Positions 22,101-36,400 of a stretch of 64,000 nucleotides of DNA are shown here, piece by piece. Positions within the stretch are counted from its first letter, which is position 1. The number at the start of each line of letters is the position of its first letter. The stretch comes from Branchiostoma floridae. Its lineage: Eukaryota; Chordata; Leptocardii; Amphioxiformes; Branchiostomatidae. The stretch spans positions 6,534,976-6,598,975 of the forward strand of contig NC_049990.1 of the NCBI RefSeq assembly GCF_000003815.2, in the 5' to 3' direction. The notes beneath the pieces were generated by a model that saw nothing but the letters and a program-made list of their open reading frames with translations, was not told the DNA's origin and made no database searches. The translations under genes and the position numbers were made by a program.

Positions 22101-25100
22101 TGCAAGCCATGTCATCTGCACCGTATTGTTGGAGTTTACGTACCATTATGTTGTGGTCAAGGGTATCGAAAGCTCGAGACAGGTCACAAAATACCACTCC
22201 GGTTAATTCCCTCTTGTCAATAGAGCTTACCCACTCCTCAATCACCGAGTGAAGCGCTGTCTCACAAGAGTGTTTCTTTCTGAACCCAGACTGGTACTGT
22301 GTTAAGAGTCTATTTTGGGTCAGATACTGATATAGTTGATTGTGGACAGCTCTTTCAAGTATTTTGGATACCCCAGATAAGAGTGATACAGGGCGATAGT
22401 TGCCAGGATTTGTTTTGTCTCCTTTCTTATGGATTGGGACGATTTTGGACTGCTTCCAACTTTCATTGATTTGTTATCCCTTCTACATCTGACAGAAAAG
22501 TGACAGCTTTGCGGAGAAGGAACGGGCGCCTGCTGAGAACGTCAAGTCAGTGAGTACCACGTCTTTTGGTCGGAAAGCTAAACGTCCAAGACACAGAATC
22601 TTAACCAGGAGTGATAGTAAATGACGTTGTTTGTGTCTCCCTTTATACTATTACACTGTATTATGTATATTGTATTGTATTGTATTGTATTGCCTTTTAT
22701 GGTATTGTATTGTGAGGTCCCGTGTCTGGGGAGAGCCATACCCCAGGCACGTTAAAGAACCCCCACACGTGCGATGGTGCGGTGTGCGTTGGTGCAAATC
22801 CTTCTGTCGAGAGTTGGTGATTCACTACAAATCACCCGGATGGAGGCCTGGCGAACCTCTGTCTCTTATCAGCCATACGGTGATTAACATCATTCACCCG
22901 GACGGGAGACCTGTCGCATCCCCGTCTTGTAATTAGCCAGCGAAAGGGTATGTCACCCCGTAAGGGGCGGTATAACCCTGTCGTTTGTAAGCACGTCGAC
23001 CGATGATGGTGATGATTGTATTGTATCCTACATATACTAGTAGATTATTAGGATTTTTAGTTTTGATTAGCTTAAAAACCAGTTTTGGGCTCCGTGTCCT
23101 TAGCAGCATAAAATGTAAAATGAATCTGTGTGTTTGTGTGCTAGTTTGCTAACTACATACTTTTCCAATTGAGATTATGATTACCATTCTTCTCTTAGTC
23201 TTTTCAGACCTTAGTCCCAGTAAAGCCACTACTAAAGCAGCCGGATAAGGCGGCACTGCAGACCAAGCTTCAGAAGCTGAAGCTCTCCGCCGTTGCAGGG
23301 ACCGCGACCGCCGCCAGGCGGGCCTTCCACGCTCCGGGTATCGGTGCCTCGGGGTTCGCTGTAGTGGTCGACAACGTGAAGTTTCCCGAGACCGACTTCT
23401 TCCGTCCCCGCACCGTGTTTCCCGTCCGCTTGCGGCACTCCAACTGCTGGAGCGCCGACGACGCCGCGGCCGACATCCGGGGCGCCGCCATCAAGTTTGG
23501 CGATACGGACGGGGACAGCTGTTTTGAGCTGGTCATGGATACAGGTTAGCTCACACTGACTAAATCTTTTAAATGACATTCGCGCGCGCATTGATTTTCG
23601 CCTATCCTCAAAACAATTGCAACGACAAATGGTCACATGTGACCCAACAGTATCCTAGCCTGCTTATGCTTGCCAGAGGATCTGTCCTCCAGGGTAAGGG
23701 GCAAATGGTCAGGACATGGGGCCACAGCACCCTTGTTCCTCTCTTTGAACATAATTGAAATACATACTGTTCAAAACTTACCACAGTCTTTTGATAATAA
23801 AACATGACTGTATAACTACCAGATATCAAATTCAAATATATGGACAGTTTGCATTTGACGTTTTTTATTCTAGGCACGATGGCGCCATTTTGGAACCTAC
23901 CTTCTTACGAAGAGTACGTAACAGCGATGAAGGGCGGGCCGGAAAAGCTGCAGGAATGGTGCTGGAAAGCTCCAATGAAGTAAGGCTGTATCTATCGAAG
24001 AGATAATGTTAGTTTAGATAAGAGAGGTGTCTACGCATGTACAGAGTCTATATTTTCGATGTGTCTAGAATGATGTAATAGAGAATTATGTTTCGATGTA
24101 ACTAAAGCAGACCATAATATAGACATACAACGGTTAGCACGTCTATGTAATGCTCTGTTTTTATTCAAATGTCTTACCCTACACAGAGAGAGCAACATGC
24201 TACTTTAAACGTAACGGACATACAAAACGACAGAGGCAGACAGAAAACTAAAACTTCTGACTGTGTAACATTTGCTTAGAGATTTGAAAGTTTGTTTACC
24301 TGCCGGTTTATATACATCCAATCTCTATTACCAGTTACTATACCCTGGTGGACGGTCTACGCAGGGCGCCCGACTCCTACTTCCAGCTGGTCTACAGCTC
24401 CCAGACCTGCTTCACCTTCAAGGCGAAGGACAACGTGCCGCGCTACGCCAAGTTCAGGATGATCCCGACTAACAGTGAACCGGAGTCCGGACTGTTGAGT
24501 CTGGACGAACAGAGACAAGCATGGTGAGTACTAGTACTTTAAGATGGGTTCCGTACACGTGCGTATAGATTCAAGTCCGCAAGAGGTCCGTTTAAATTCG
24601 TAGCCTCTACCTACTACCAGGCTCCACAGGTCGCTGAAAAATTAGACAAATATAGACAGATAACATGCCAAAGGAGTCGCAAACCACACTCCTCGGACAG
24701 CTAACTCCTCTAGCATGGTATGTACCTATATTCGTACAATTTGTACTATTTTTCCAACGACCTGTGGAGCCTGGTGAAAACTAAGACTTCCATAAGGACC
24801 TCACACGTACTTGAATATACACTCACGTGTGAATCCAACTTTAGCTGGTGCGATACGCCAAAGGTCGGTTACAGTGCGAACACATTCGTCACAAGTCGTC
24901 GTACGATTTTGATGTCATATGTTTTTCCAGCAGACTACGACAGACCCAACCATAAGGATCTATGACAGCCTTTTCTCTAACAAGACTTTTAGATTTTGTA
25001 CTAAATATGCACGGCGATCGTACGATGGATGTTATCGGGCAGTTAGTAGACCTGCCTATGCTCCAGGGCTAGGAGTCTATGGTCTTATGGCCGAATACGT

Positions 25101-28100
25101 AAAAATGGAGCAGTATGACAATACCCATGAAAGCTCCTTGCAAAACCACATACTGCTACCCCTAGTGACTGTGAATAAAGTTCCTGTGTGCGCAGCCATT
25201 TTGTTTTCGAACTCTTGTCCGAGAGCATGCTGGGTAGGCGAAAATGCTGTAATAAAACTACTTGGAACATGAACGTATGTTGTCATAAACCGCTTCATAC
25301 ATGAATAACGACTATTATTTTGGCACGTATCTGACTAGGAACACGACACGGCTGCCAGAGGAAGAACGTCCCCAGAACTATCTCCGACTTGAATATGTAG
25401 AACGACTGGTGAAATCTTCCATCCAATACCGTCTGCAGCTGCAGCTGCACACCAAGAAGGCATCCGACACAGCTAGCACCTGCAACCCACACAGGTAAGC
25501 ACATACGCAGGTACGCAATTTTTAATAAGTCACATTACAGCAATTTCAGATACGTTTGGAAATAAAAGTGACGGTATGACATTGGCTTCAACAAGTCGTG
25601 TTTTTTACTACAACGAAAAAATACTTATTTGCTTTACTGAAATATAGGACCCTTTCAATGATTTTACTTCTTGATGAAGGTTCAACCAACAACAAGTCAT
25701 AAGGATAGCTAGTTGGGAAGAACACATTTCTATAGTTTTTGTTAGATGTACAGAAGTGGAACAACCACAAAAGTTCTACAATTACTTTCAAATTTAGGCA
25801 AATAAAGACATATGTAGCGTTCACGAAAGGGAGATTGCATCATAGACACAAACGTTTAATGTTGACTGTCTTCATTGCTTTCGGTTTGTCATGCTTTTAC
25901 ATAAAGAACAGCGTAGATATTGCTTCACTGTAAAGAGCTGCTTAATAATGCATTATGGTTTGTAACCGTTACAATTGTTGAACTTAAAAGTTTGACTCCT
26001 TTACAGGTGTTGGGCACCCTTGGACCATCCGTGGTATGACGTTGCTGACGTCATCATTACCACCCTCCTGACCGACAACGTCACGGCCAGGACCAGCTTC
26101 CACGTCGCCAACCTGCCGTCATGTTTGAGTCTGATCGAACCCGAGTCCGTGTTCGACTACAACAGCATCAACTACATCCGGGCCAAAGTTTACCCGGCGG
26201 CACATGCAGCTAGACTCGCAAAGTACGTCGTCTTCGATAAGGAGTTTAATGGTTCTAATGTGGCATGGTCTGTTTACAACTTAGGGCGCGGTTACAAAGG
26301 TCGTGTGGTCGTCGTACGATTGCTAACTAAGTGTGAATCAAGTATAACATAAAGAAACACGGAGATCTGAATTAAATCAAAGCAGTGACCTAAAAGATAA
26401 TGAAGAGGGGTCAGAGGTCATAAAAATTATGTAACACAAATTGAAAGATTGTACAGTAATGTGACTACAACTATACTGGGATAGCGTAAATAAAAAAAAC
26501 ATCAAATTATTATAACAATAATTACATAACTAAGTGGGTGGAACTGGCAAGAAAATGAGCACGGAATACTATTCACGGAAGTGATCGTATTGTGTTCCAG
26601 GCTGAAAGGACAGCGTCCTCTCCGAGGTCCGATAGAGTACGAGACTCAACCCTACAGCGTGGAGATGCGCCTGGGGTCGAAGCAGGGCATGCTGGGACTG
26701 AAGAGGCACCTGAAAGTAGTCTTGACCGGACCTCATAGACGCACGGAGCCCACAAGTTTTTCAGAGGTTGCGTTCGAATTCCCTTTCAAACTCGTGATAC
26801 GATATTCGATTAGAAAATATATCACAATACACGCCACAGTTCATTTCGGCTTCCTTTTGGAGATTATGCACCATCTTTAGCGACAGTCCTGACCTTCAAA
26901 GGAATAATCATGAAGCAAATAACAATTTTAGTTGTAAACACAGGCCCTTCATCTATGAGTACCATATGCCTTTTGACTGTCACCAGATATAAAATACACC
27001 CAGGTGTAAAATAGGCTGGCTTTGGTTGGGGAGGTAAAAGGCGGTGGAAGGAGAGAGATGGGCTCCGCCTTCCTATACCGTGTGCTAGACACAGTGGATA
27101 ACAACCAGATGCCCTTACGGCATCATCAAATAAGGCTATGCGAGTAACTTTCTCTCGCCTTTGATTGTTTACCTTTATCTTAACTTTTATACCTCTAGGG
27201 CTACAAGACGGGAAACTCCCAGGTGTTCTCCATGACTGCCATAGATGTGGGTGAGGTGCTGATGGTGACCATCTATAACGAGGGCGGGCAGGCGTGGTAC
27301 ATGGAGAGCATCGTGGTGGAGGAGGTCCGGCGGGGAAGGTCCAGGGAGTTCCCGGCGCACAGATGGGTTAACGACATGGTCATGGTGCGGAGGGGGAAAG
27401 GTATATGTACATCTAATATATCAGCTATTTCCAGTGGGTATCTGTATTCAGGTGGTCCAGTGTACTCTCCAAGCAGATCCTACCATAGCCATAAGATAGT
27501 ATCAAAGCTGACCAAAGGTAGCCGGCTATTTAAAAAGGGAGTCAGACGGTTCCCATTCACACTCCTAGGCCCAGCTTTTGATACTATCTTCTGCTACCGG
27601 TATACCCTAGGATCTGCTTGGAGATTAGGTTCGGTGGTTTTGAACCTACCTACAGCTGTAAGCACAAGTTGTCATTCTTTTATGAGCTGGTATTAGATAC
27701 TTTAATAGTACTATCGGAAACTCCCAATGAATGCAAAGAAGGGTTTTAGAGAACTTCACACTTTATTGTATTCTTCTCTCAGCCTCCTTACTAGCTACAA
27801 GCTACGCGGGGTTGGACATTCTTCTTGGCCAGCGCTTATTCGAACTGCAAGAGCGTCGGAGACACTTCCGGTGGCAGCACTCTGATGCAGGTTTTCCCGG
27901 AAGGTTGGCTGCTGGCAGCGTCAAAGAACTACCCCCAGAGGTTCGTCCCAGCGAGAGCATGTTACAGAAACTGTCAGGGATAACCGAAAAGCTTGCGCTG
28001 CCGCAAATCTGTCTCAACAGCCCTTGTCTCATGAAGAAAGACAAGGTGGAGAACTTTGTCGAGTTCAAGAAGATGGTTCCGGAGAATGTTTACGATCGGC

Positions 28101-31100
28101 AACGACTGATCAAGCACTGGAAGTCAGACGTGGTGTTCGGGAGACAGTTTCTGAGCGGGTTCAATCCCCTGACGCTGCGCCGATGCCGAAAGCTCCCGGA
28201 GACGTTTGCGAGGAAGATTGATGAGATCGATCAGCTGCTGCCCGATGGAACGTACTTATTGAAAGAGATAGAGGTGAGACTAATAAGGTCTAGTGCTACT
28301 AAGGCCTTCACTCTGAAACCGAATTAGATTTAAATTTGAAATGGATTGCTGTTTCGGTTCTCCATCGAATGAGATAAGAATGTTTCAAATAATGTTGGAT
28401 TGCCGTAGAATGCGGTCATACTACAGTTAGAGTAAACTTGCCGTTCGATATGCCTTAACTTCAAATGCACATTGAAAGTTTTGAGCATTACAAAAACATT
28501 CAGGACGGCCCCAACAATGGGCAAAAAATATCTGGAACGCAGTAAATTTTTTTAGAATGCACTAAGAATACCCAGGAATATGCATAGAATCTCCATTCTG
28601 ACGGCATTCCGCGGCTGATTCCGCCTAATTCTCATGTGAATGGGCTTTAATCAACGACCTTTGTTTATCGTCCTGCGTTCTTACCTTCTCCCTTAGTTGG
28701 CGCTGGCCAACCGTCAACCAATCAGAAACGTCAGCTGTTGGAGTGAGAGTTATCAGCCAATCGCGTCGCCTCTTGACCGTAGGCGGCGACGTGATTGGCT
28801 GATGACGGTTGGCCAAAGCTAATGCAGCGAGGAGCACTGGTCAGAGGTAGATACGCATTAACGTTGCTTGACATATGCCAGCGGAAGGCTTGACATGGGA
28901 GCATAGAGAAAACGTGACACTTTTCATTCATTGTCCTCTAACATTTTCTGTCTCCACTCCATTTCCCAGGCCGGGCACGTGTACATGGCGGACTATGGTG
29001 TACTGGGCGGTCTCCGGGGCAACATCAGCGGCCGAGACGTCTTCCACCTAGCCGCACCAACCGCGCTGTTTCATCTAAATCCGGCCGGAGACATGATTCC
29101 ACTGGCCATACAGGTGGGGTATTAAAAAAAGAAATTTGTTCTGTGTGACATTCATCCTTTCATGCCAGCCAATCGCGTCGCCACCTGTAACCTATGGACT
29201 GAGTTTGGTAGATGCTATATGTATTAACATCGTGCTTCATTGAATTAAAAAACAGCGTATAGCCGCCATGTTGGTGGGTTGGCCAGATCCAAGATGGCGA
29301 ACACACAATGATACTATCAGTGGCCTTGCCCTCTCTAAACATGCAGCAGAGGCAAAAGTACTAATGTTTAGTGAAAGGAAAATCACCTACGTTCTCCAAA
29401 TACCACGTCATGATTAGTCTACAATGTATAACACACCAACATGGCTTACTAATAAATTGATAACATTTTCATGTCAGGAGAGGAGAGGAAAGACGTGTCT
29501 ATTTGTTTGTTTACTCATTTATCAGTTTGTTTGTTTGTATGTTTTTGTTTAGTTATACCAGAAACCAGGCCCCCACACAACCATCTGGACCCCCGCAGAC
29601 CCCCAGTGCGACTGGATGCTCGCCAAGATGTTTCTGCGCAACGCGGATGCGCAGGTATGAGTGCATGAATTGCTAGTCGTCATTTTACATTTTTAACATG
29701 TGTGCAGCCAATTCCTTGTCAAGGTTTCCTTCAAGATCTCTGAGATCAACTTTTACCAAATAAAGTCTACTTGTGCTCGAACTTATTTGGAAAAAACTCC
29801 AGGAAAAACGTTTGACAACACATAGGTGATTCACTGTTTTAGGAATGAAAGTTTATGCAACCCATTATGCCAGACATTTTTCCGCTTTCCAATTAGAAAT
29901 AAGATCTAGAAATTTGGCGTTCACAGCCTCAGGCACTGCGAGCCCTTTCAAAACTCTGCACTGTTTTTCTCAGGTCCATCTGTTTGTTTCTCTCTTCCTC
30001 AAAACGAATCTACTGAACGAGACGTTTGCCGTCGCCACCTATCGACAGCTTCCGTCAGCGAACCCTGTCTTCAAACTACTGGCTCCCCATCTGCGGGGCG
30101 TCTTCGCCGCTAATATCATCGCGAGAAGAGAAATGCTAGAGGTTTTTGTTTCACCTTTTATACGTATTATAGCTCCCGAGTCTCTTTTGTCCTCTGCGCA
30201 GAGGACAGAAGAGACTCGGCAGCTATACTACGTCTGGATACCAGGCTACTTTTAACTAATCAATCAATAAATCAATAAATTAATAAATTAATCAATCAGC
30301 CAATTAACCAATCAATAATTTGACGCACGAAATAGCGAGTGAGATTTATAAGAGAAAAGCGGACATAAATTACCCAATATGCATTATTTGAGACGTTATC
30401 TATATTCATCTACGGAAGTAGAATGCGTTTGAAATAAGACGAATCTGAATTTTTTTATAGAAGTACATGCATGACCGTTATCATCTCCGAGTTAAGTTAT
30501 GATGACAACTCATGACGTTATGGACAGATTGCTAGATTGCTATAATGCGTGATGTACACTTTCATAGTAAGGGCTTTACATTATGAAGAACCCAAGTTGG
30601 AACCCAAGCGGTCTCTTCAAAAACTACATGTCACAGTATCCTTATTGTATTTTTCATTGCCGCACAGGAATGGTCTGTTATTGATGACGTCTACTCCCTC
30701 GGGCCGAAGGGACGGCGGACACTGATCGCCAGAGCGTTCTCAAAATTCACGTGGCGAGAACTGGTCCTCCCGGCCTGGCTACACGACCGTGGCCTGGACA
30801 AACTGCCGGAGTTTGTATACCGTGACGACGCCATGAAACTCTGGCGCGCCAGCAGGTGATACAAAAAAAAATATTCTACCGCAAGAAACAAGTCGGTTCG
30901 CGGTTTAAACTGCGTATGCGTGAGGCTAAAGGTGACGGCCTCTAACTTGTAAAAGTTCTTATCTAGACAGTGCTTGACAAATATTCAGACGTGTTTCATT
31001 TATATCACAGGGGTCTTCAACTTTGATATGTTGCAACAATGCATCACACTGCTAGTTTCGGCTAATTTCTAGATGATGTATCAACTAATTCCCAAGCAGA

Positions 31101-33444
31101 TGTTGAGGTGGACGTTCGTAGCGTGCATTTTAACATCTGGCCTTTTCTGTTAGACTGTCTGAGGCCCAGCAATCATAAAACGTTATAACGTTACAATTTT
31201 CGACCTTCAGATGCTTGGAGATTAAATATCAACGTCTTTAAGTAACCAAATCTTCCAGGTATCATTTATATGGAAAATGACGGATATTACTTATGAGAGA
31301 AAAAAGTAATTGAATTTTTGGCCATCTCTGCTTTATCGATATCCTTCTTCAGCTTCGAATAACCAACCACTCAAAAACATGTGACCTGAAAAAGATAGGA
31401 ACATTACAGCTGAGTAATAATTTTTCTGCTTAATTTTTGCCAAATCTATCTGCAGAGCGTTTGTCGACCGCGTGGTGTCGCTGTACTACGAGTCAGAGGA
31501 AGACATTGCCACAGACCTGGAGTTGCAGGCGTGGATCAAAGATCTCCATGACAACGGTTTCAACTGGGAGAAAGACTATCCCTCAAGTATGACGTGTTAC
31601 CAAGTCATTGATAACGTTATATGTGGATATACTCTAGACATTCGATTTCTCTTTATCTCCATATATGCATGTCTGTTACGTACAGTTCGGGCGAATGTGA
31701 AAACTATATTGTTTTCACCTGCGGTTATGGGCGCTGCCATCTTAGAATGTGACGTCTTGTGAGCGCCATCTTGTTTTCGTTTCCGCTTGTTGGCGTCACA
31801 CCCATGTCAACCACAACTGTTCTACTAGTTTCTTTGCCTAAACATCTACTGTGAATTATTCTTTTATAAAAAAAACATGGTTCGTTAGCCAAGAATGAAA
31901 TGTTGCCATCTATTCAAAATTGATTCGGGCGTCGTTGAAGAGGTTCATCAGTCACGTATAGGGCTGGGTATCGGTACAGCGTACCGGTACAAAACCGTTT
32001 TTTCTTATTGGACCAGTCCAGAAAAACCGGACCTGAAAAAATTAGGTGGACCGGATGTTGGACCGATTAGAAAAACAGATTATTTTATCAGTCATTCACA
32101 TGTTTTGGTGCTTGCAGGTGGAAGAAAATAACAAGAGTGAAGTAGAGGAGAGTTTATAGTAAATTTCTACCAAGTTTTACAGCCAATCGTACAGGTGCAG
32201 TTAGCATTGTAGGATTTTAAAACGCCAGTGTAAGTCTAATACTCCACCAAACAGATTTCTTTGTAGTGAAATGGACCATGGTATGAGTCATACTGCATCA
32301 GGTCCAGGTTCAGGTCCGGACCTGGACCTGATCCTTTGGACCTGAACCGGACCTGGACCTGAATTTTCTGTACCGGTACCCAGCCCTAGTCACGTATGTT
32401 TACAGTTACTATCAATTTTCTTCGAACAGTGACTATTCATTAAAGGTACAGAACGTACCTCCAAATTTTCGATGTCTATCAGTACATCTTGGATGTCATC
32501 CATATAATCAAATATCCATATAACCATATAATCATGGCCTTATGAGATTCGCCAAAACTCTAGATATTTCACAGATGCGTGAGATCTTTTCTTTCTTATT
32601 GCAGAAGTTCCAAGCCAACTCACCACTCAGACTGACCTGGTGGATCTGGTCACCGCCATCATGTTCAACTGTTCGGTACAGCGCCGCGCACTGACTGCCG
32701 GGATGTGTGACATAGCCACCTTCATTCCCAACGTCCCTTTCGCCATGAGGGCCCCTCCTCCAACCAGAGAGGCTAGCGCTGAGGTCTGTTATTTATTTTT
32801 GTTATAATCATTTAGTTTTTTTCTTTACCAGCCAGAATTTGTGTAAAACGTCTACTTCGCACATTTATTGTAAGAATATTTGTTTTAATTAAAAACTATC
32901 TTGAAAGTTTGTCGATTAAGGTTAGACATCCAGGTAAAACGATTCGTCACAAAGCAGTTGCTCAGGCAACTAAATATGATTTTGAAGTCAGACGTTTCAG
33001 ATAGAATTCACTATTTTTCGTCAGCAGCAGTAGTGTTGACAATTTATATGGTACACATGACGATTTTCACACAAGCAGTGCGCAATGTCACTGTACTAGC
33101 TGTAGACAACGTTATAACGTTACATTTGCTGCTTTCATCCGTGGCGTAAACCTGTAGCTTTGTATGTTTTTTTAGCCAAGTCGCGAAGGTCTGCCCATTA
33201 GCTCTGACGACGAACAGGAAGAGGGTCTGACGAGAGCGACCAAACAACAGCTTCTTTCCACTCTACCAGACAGGGACACCGCTAGGAAACAGATAGCCCT
33301 GGCCACGGCCATGTCAAAAGTCACCGACAAGGGGGTAAGCCTCCCTTTTCCATACTTTCCAAGCAGACGCTTTTTCTAAACGTTTTTAGGCTTTTTACCT
33401 CCATGGAAAATAGAGGTATAGTTTTTAGTGTGTCTATGTGTGTG

Positions 33445-33475
<31 letters not shown>

Positions 33476-36400
33476 GTGTGTGTCCGGATATTTGTGGTCA
33501 GCATAACTTTAGAACCTCTGAATGGATTGTAATGATATTTGGTATGTGGGTAGGTGTTTGGAAGACCAAGGTCAAAGTGGATTTTGGGCCCCTTGGTGTG
33601 TGACCTTGGTACTGCAGCAGAACTTCGATTTTTTGTATCTTTTGACCTGAACATAATACAGTGCAAAGAAAGTGCAAATTATGCAAATTTGGAAAATCTA
33701 TATTTCCAATATTTTCCATTATAGGACTCAAATACATGTAACAGGTAATTTGTGGCAGGTAGAAGATTACCAGATACCAATTATGCAAATAAGCCGCTAA
33801 TTTGCATAATAAATGTGAAAGTGTCCTAATTCATCTAAGTACATGTAGTAAATGATTGGATTGTCAACATTTTAACCTGTGTAAGTTATCTAAAGGTGTG
33901 CATAACCAAGCATAAATTATGCAGATGTGCAAGTCATTTGCAAAATCATAATATTTCATGGCCACTCCCAACACACATAGTCACAGCACCTACACTTGAT
34001 TCCTTCAAGACGGGGCTGGCCCAGCACATGGGCCTCCTCAACCCATTGATATAACTTGATCTGTTTAGTGTGGCCGACACTTCACAATGTTTTTCACTTT
34101 TTGTCCCCGTTTATTGATTGCACCTATTGTTCTTAGGCACCACCACCGGCCACACTACCGCGCACCTCCCTGGCCGGGATACCCCGTAGTGTGTTTTGGC
34201 CAGTATTGATATAGATAGATAGATATAGATAGATAGATGGAGGTATGAGGTCTCTAAACTCTTGTTTTAACCGGCTTTCTATGTTGTACCGTTTTGATGA
34301 TGTCTCGCCGGAGTCTAAACTCTGCTTGGAGAGTACCTTTTCACTACGGGGTGATTGCCGGGCGAAAGGGTAAAGGTCACGATTATAAGAATGCACCCAG
34401 GATCCACTTTGAGTTCTAGCCTGGAGTTCTGGGAAATGTAAATGGTACACGGGTGCATCTTATCGTATTTTATGACGCCCTTCATGATGCTGTGCTTTCC
34501 TTTAGCGTGTCTTGACATTTCTTAGCATTTCCCAAGGCCGTTTAATTATAAGGCGGTAACCCTAGAGGTGTAATTAAGGAAGCTATATATAGACGGGTTT
34601 TACAGCGAGCCATTTATTTCTCGACTTATCAATCGATTCGATGGCACCTCGGGAGACTCTTGCATTTTCTAATGATGGTTATTACATTCCTGAATGATAA
34701 TTGCAGTGACAAAGCGCCATATGTGAGCGATATGCTTTTATGATGCTTATTTGCTGCATTCCTCTTGAGGTAAAAACGCGGCTAAGGAAAAACGCCACAC
34801 TTTGATAGCATAGTTTGAATAATCACCGTAGACAAGGCGGTTTACCTCCGAAGAGGTATTGTTTTCGGTTGTGTCTGCTAATTCGCACTTGACTCAATAT
34901 CATTTTGGTGGATTTATATGAGTTTTAAAAGGTGGGTAGTTATTGAATGGCCAAAAAATAGCGTCCCTTTAGCAGTATTTGCCAACATTGTAGCATTACA
35001 GGTGTGTACCCCTTCCCGAAAGTAATGTGGTATAGCTAATAGACAGCGCTAGCTGTTCTGTCCCAATAATGTAGGCCAATGGGTTTTGGACACCTGGCGT
35101 GGATTGGGACTTGTTGAGCATCGACTGTTATAATTAGTCTCTACTGATTACTATAGGGAGAATAATTTGCCAGGGGAGTGTTGCGACCAAAGGACTTGGT
35201 CGGCCGCGGAGGGGAAACATGGACCTTATCGTGAACTGGCTCCCCTGGCCAATTTCCCAATTTTTGGGGGGTCGAATTCTACGATCCCCGTACCCGTGCA
35301 GGAAGGCCTGGTGGAGGCTATCGCATAATAAGGCAAAGGCTATCACGGTAATAATGAATGATCAAAAATTCACAGAGACATGGATGGGACCTTTGATTTC
35401 TTGTTACATGATATTGTACGGTTCACATATGACAAATAGTGTCACAAGTAAACGGACACAAATCAGGAAAAAAACGGAACGTGGGAATGTCAGCTGCGGA
35501 GCCCCCTGTTGGAAATTGGTCATCTGATCGACGTCCAAAAGAACTCTGATTTCCCGACGGGGCTACGTTATTACGTTAGGAATAATCATTTAACGTTAGT
35601 ATGAGACGACCAACAAATATGTCCGGCCTTAAAATGTTCTAACTGCGCACGAGGTGACGTCACAGATTAGATGACGATCTGATTGGCTGTGATCGATGAT
35701 GATTCATTTGCATCCCGAGCCTAGAACAATTGTCTTGAGATTGGAAAGGAAATAAAACGTTGGATGGCGAAATAAAACAGACTTGTGGGTGGAATTGAAG
35801 CATTTAATTAGATGTGAACCCAAACTATTGAACAGAGCAGCTCAACGGTAGTTGTACCACAATTTGATACTCTGCTCAAAGGTCACTGTCTTTTTGGCGA
35901 CGTCTTAGCTACGGAAGCATTTAAGTTAACCATTTCTCTTCGAATCTTGTGATGAAGCAATGCCGTGAAGTACCAGTACTAATGGCAGCATCCAAGGAAA
36001 TTTATTTACTTATTTAGTTATGTATTCTTTTACCAGACAGAGTAAGCTTCCATCAGTGACTAGCACTGCTATCAAACCGTAAACAAAACACTGCAATGTG
36101 CAGTACTGCCATATATCATATGGTCAAAAGTTGCACTTCGGGGTGGCTCGTTATGACTTGTATGACACAATGATTTATAGAGACGCACTTGCATGCTGTA
36201 CAATGACGTTAACAACATTGTGCAATAACACGTACATGCAAAAAAACTGGAACACTCTCCCTACTGCTACGCACACAGCCACCTCCACTGCTTTCTTCAA
36301 AAGAAAACTGTGGGAATGTTTAGGCGACCCTTACACATAGTCATACACGCGTATATACAGACCCTGACCTCTCATAGCAAATATTGTTGTTGACAAGTGA

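Noticed and set aside
29971-30141. That the missing lipoxygenase histidines result from a wrong frame
   Set aside because: The exon is flanked by good in-phase splice sites and both sides of the lost ligands align to the family in the same frame.
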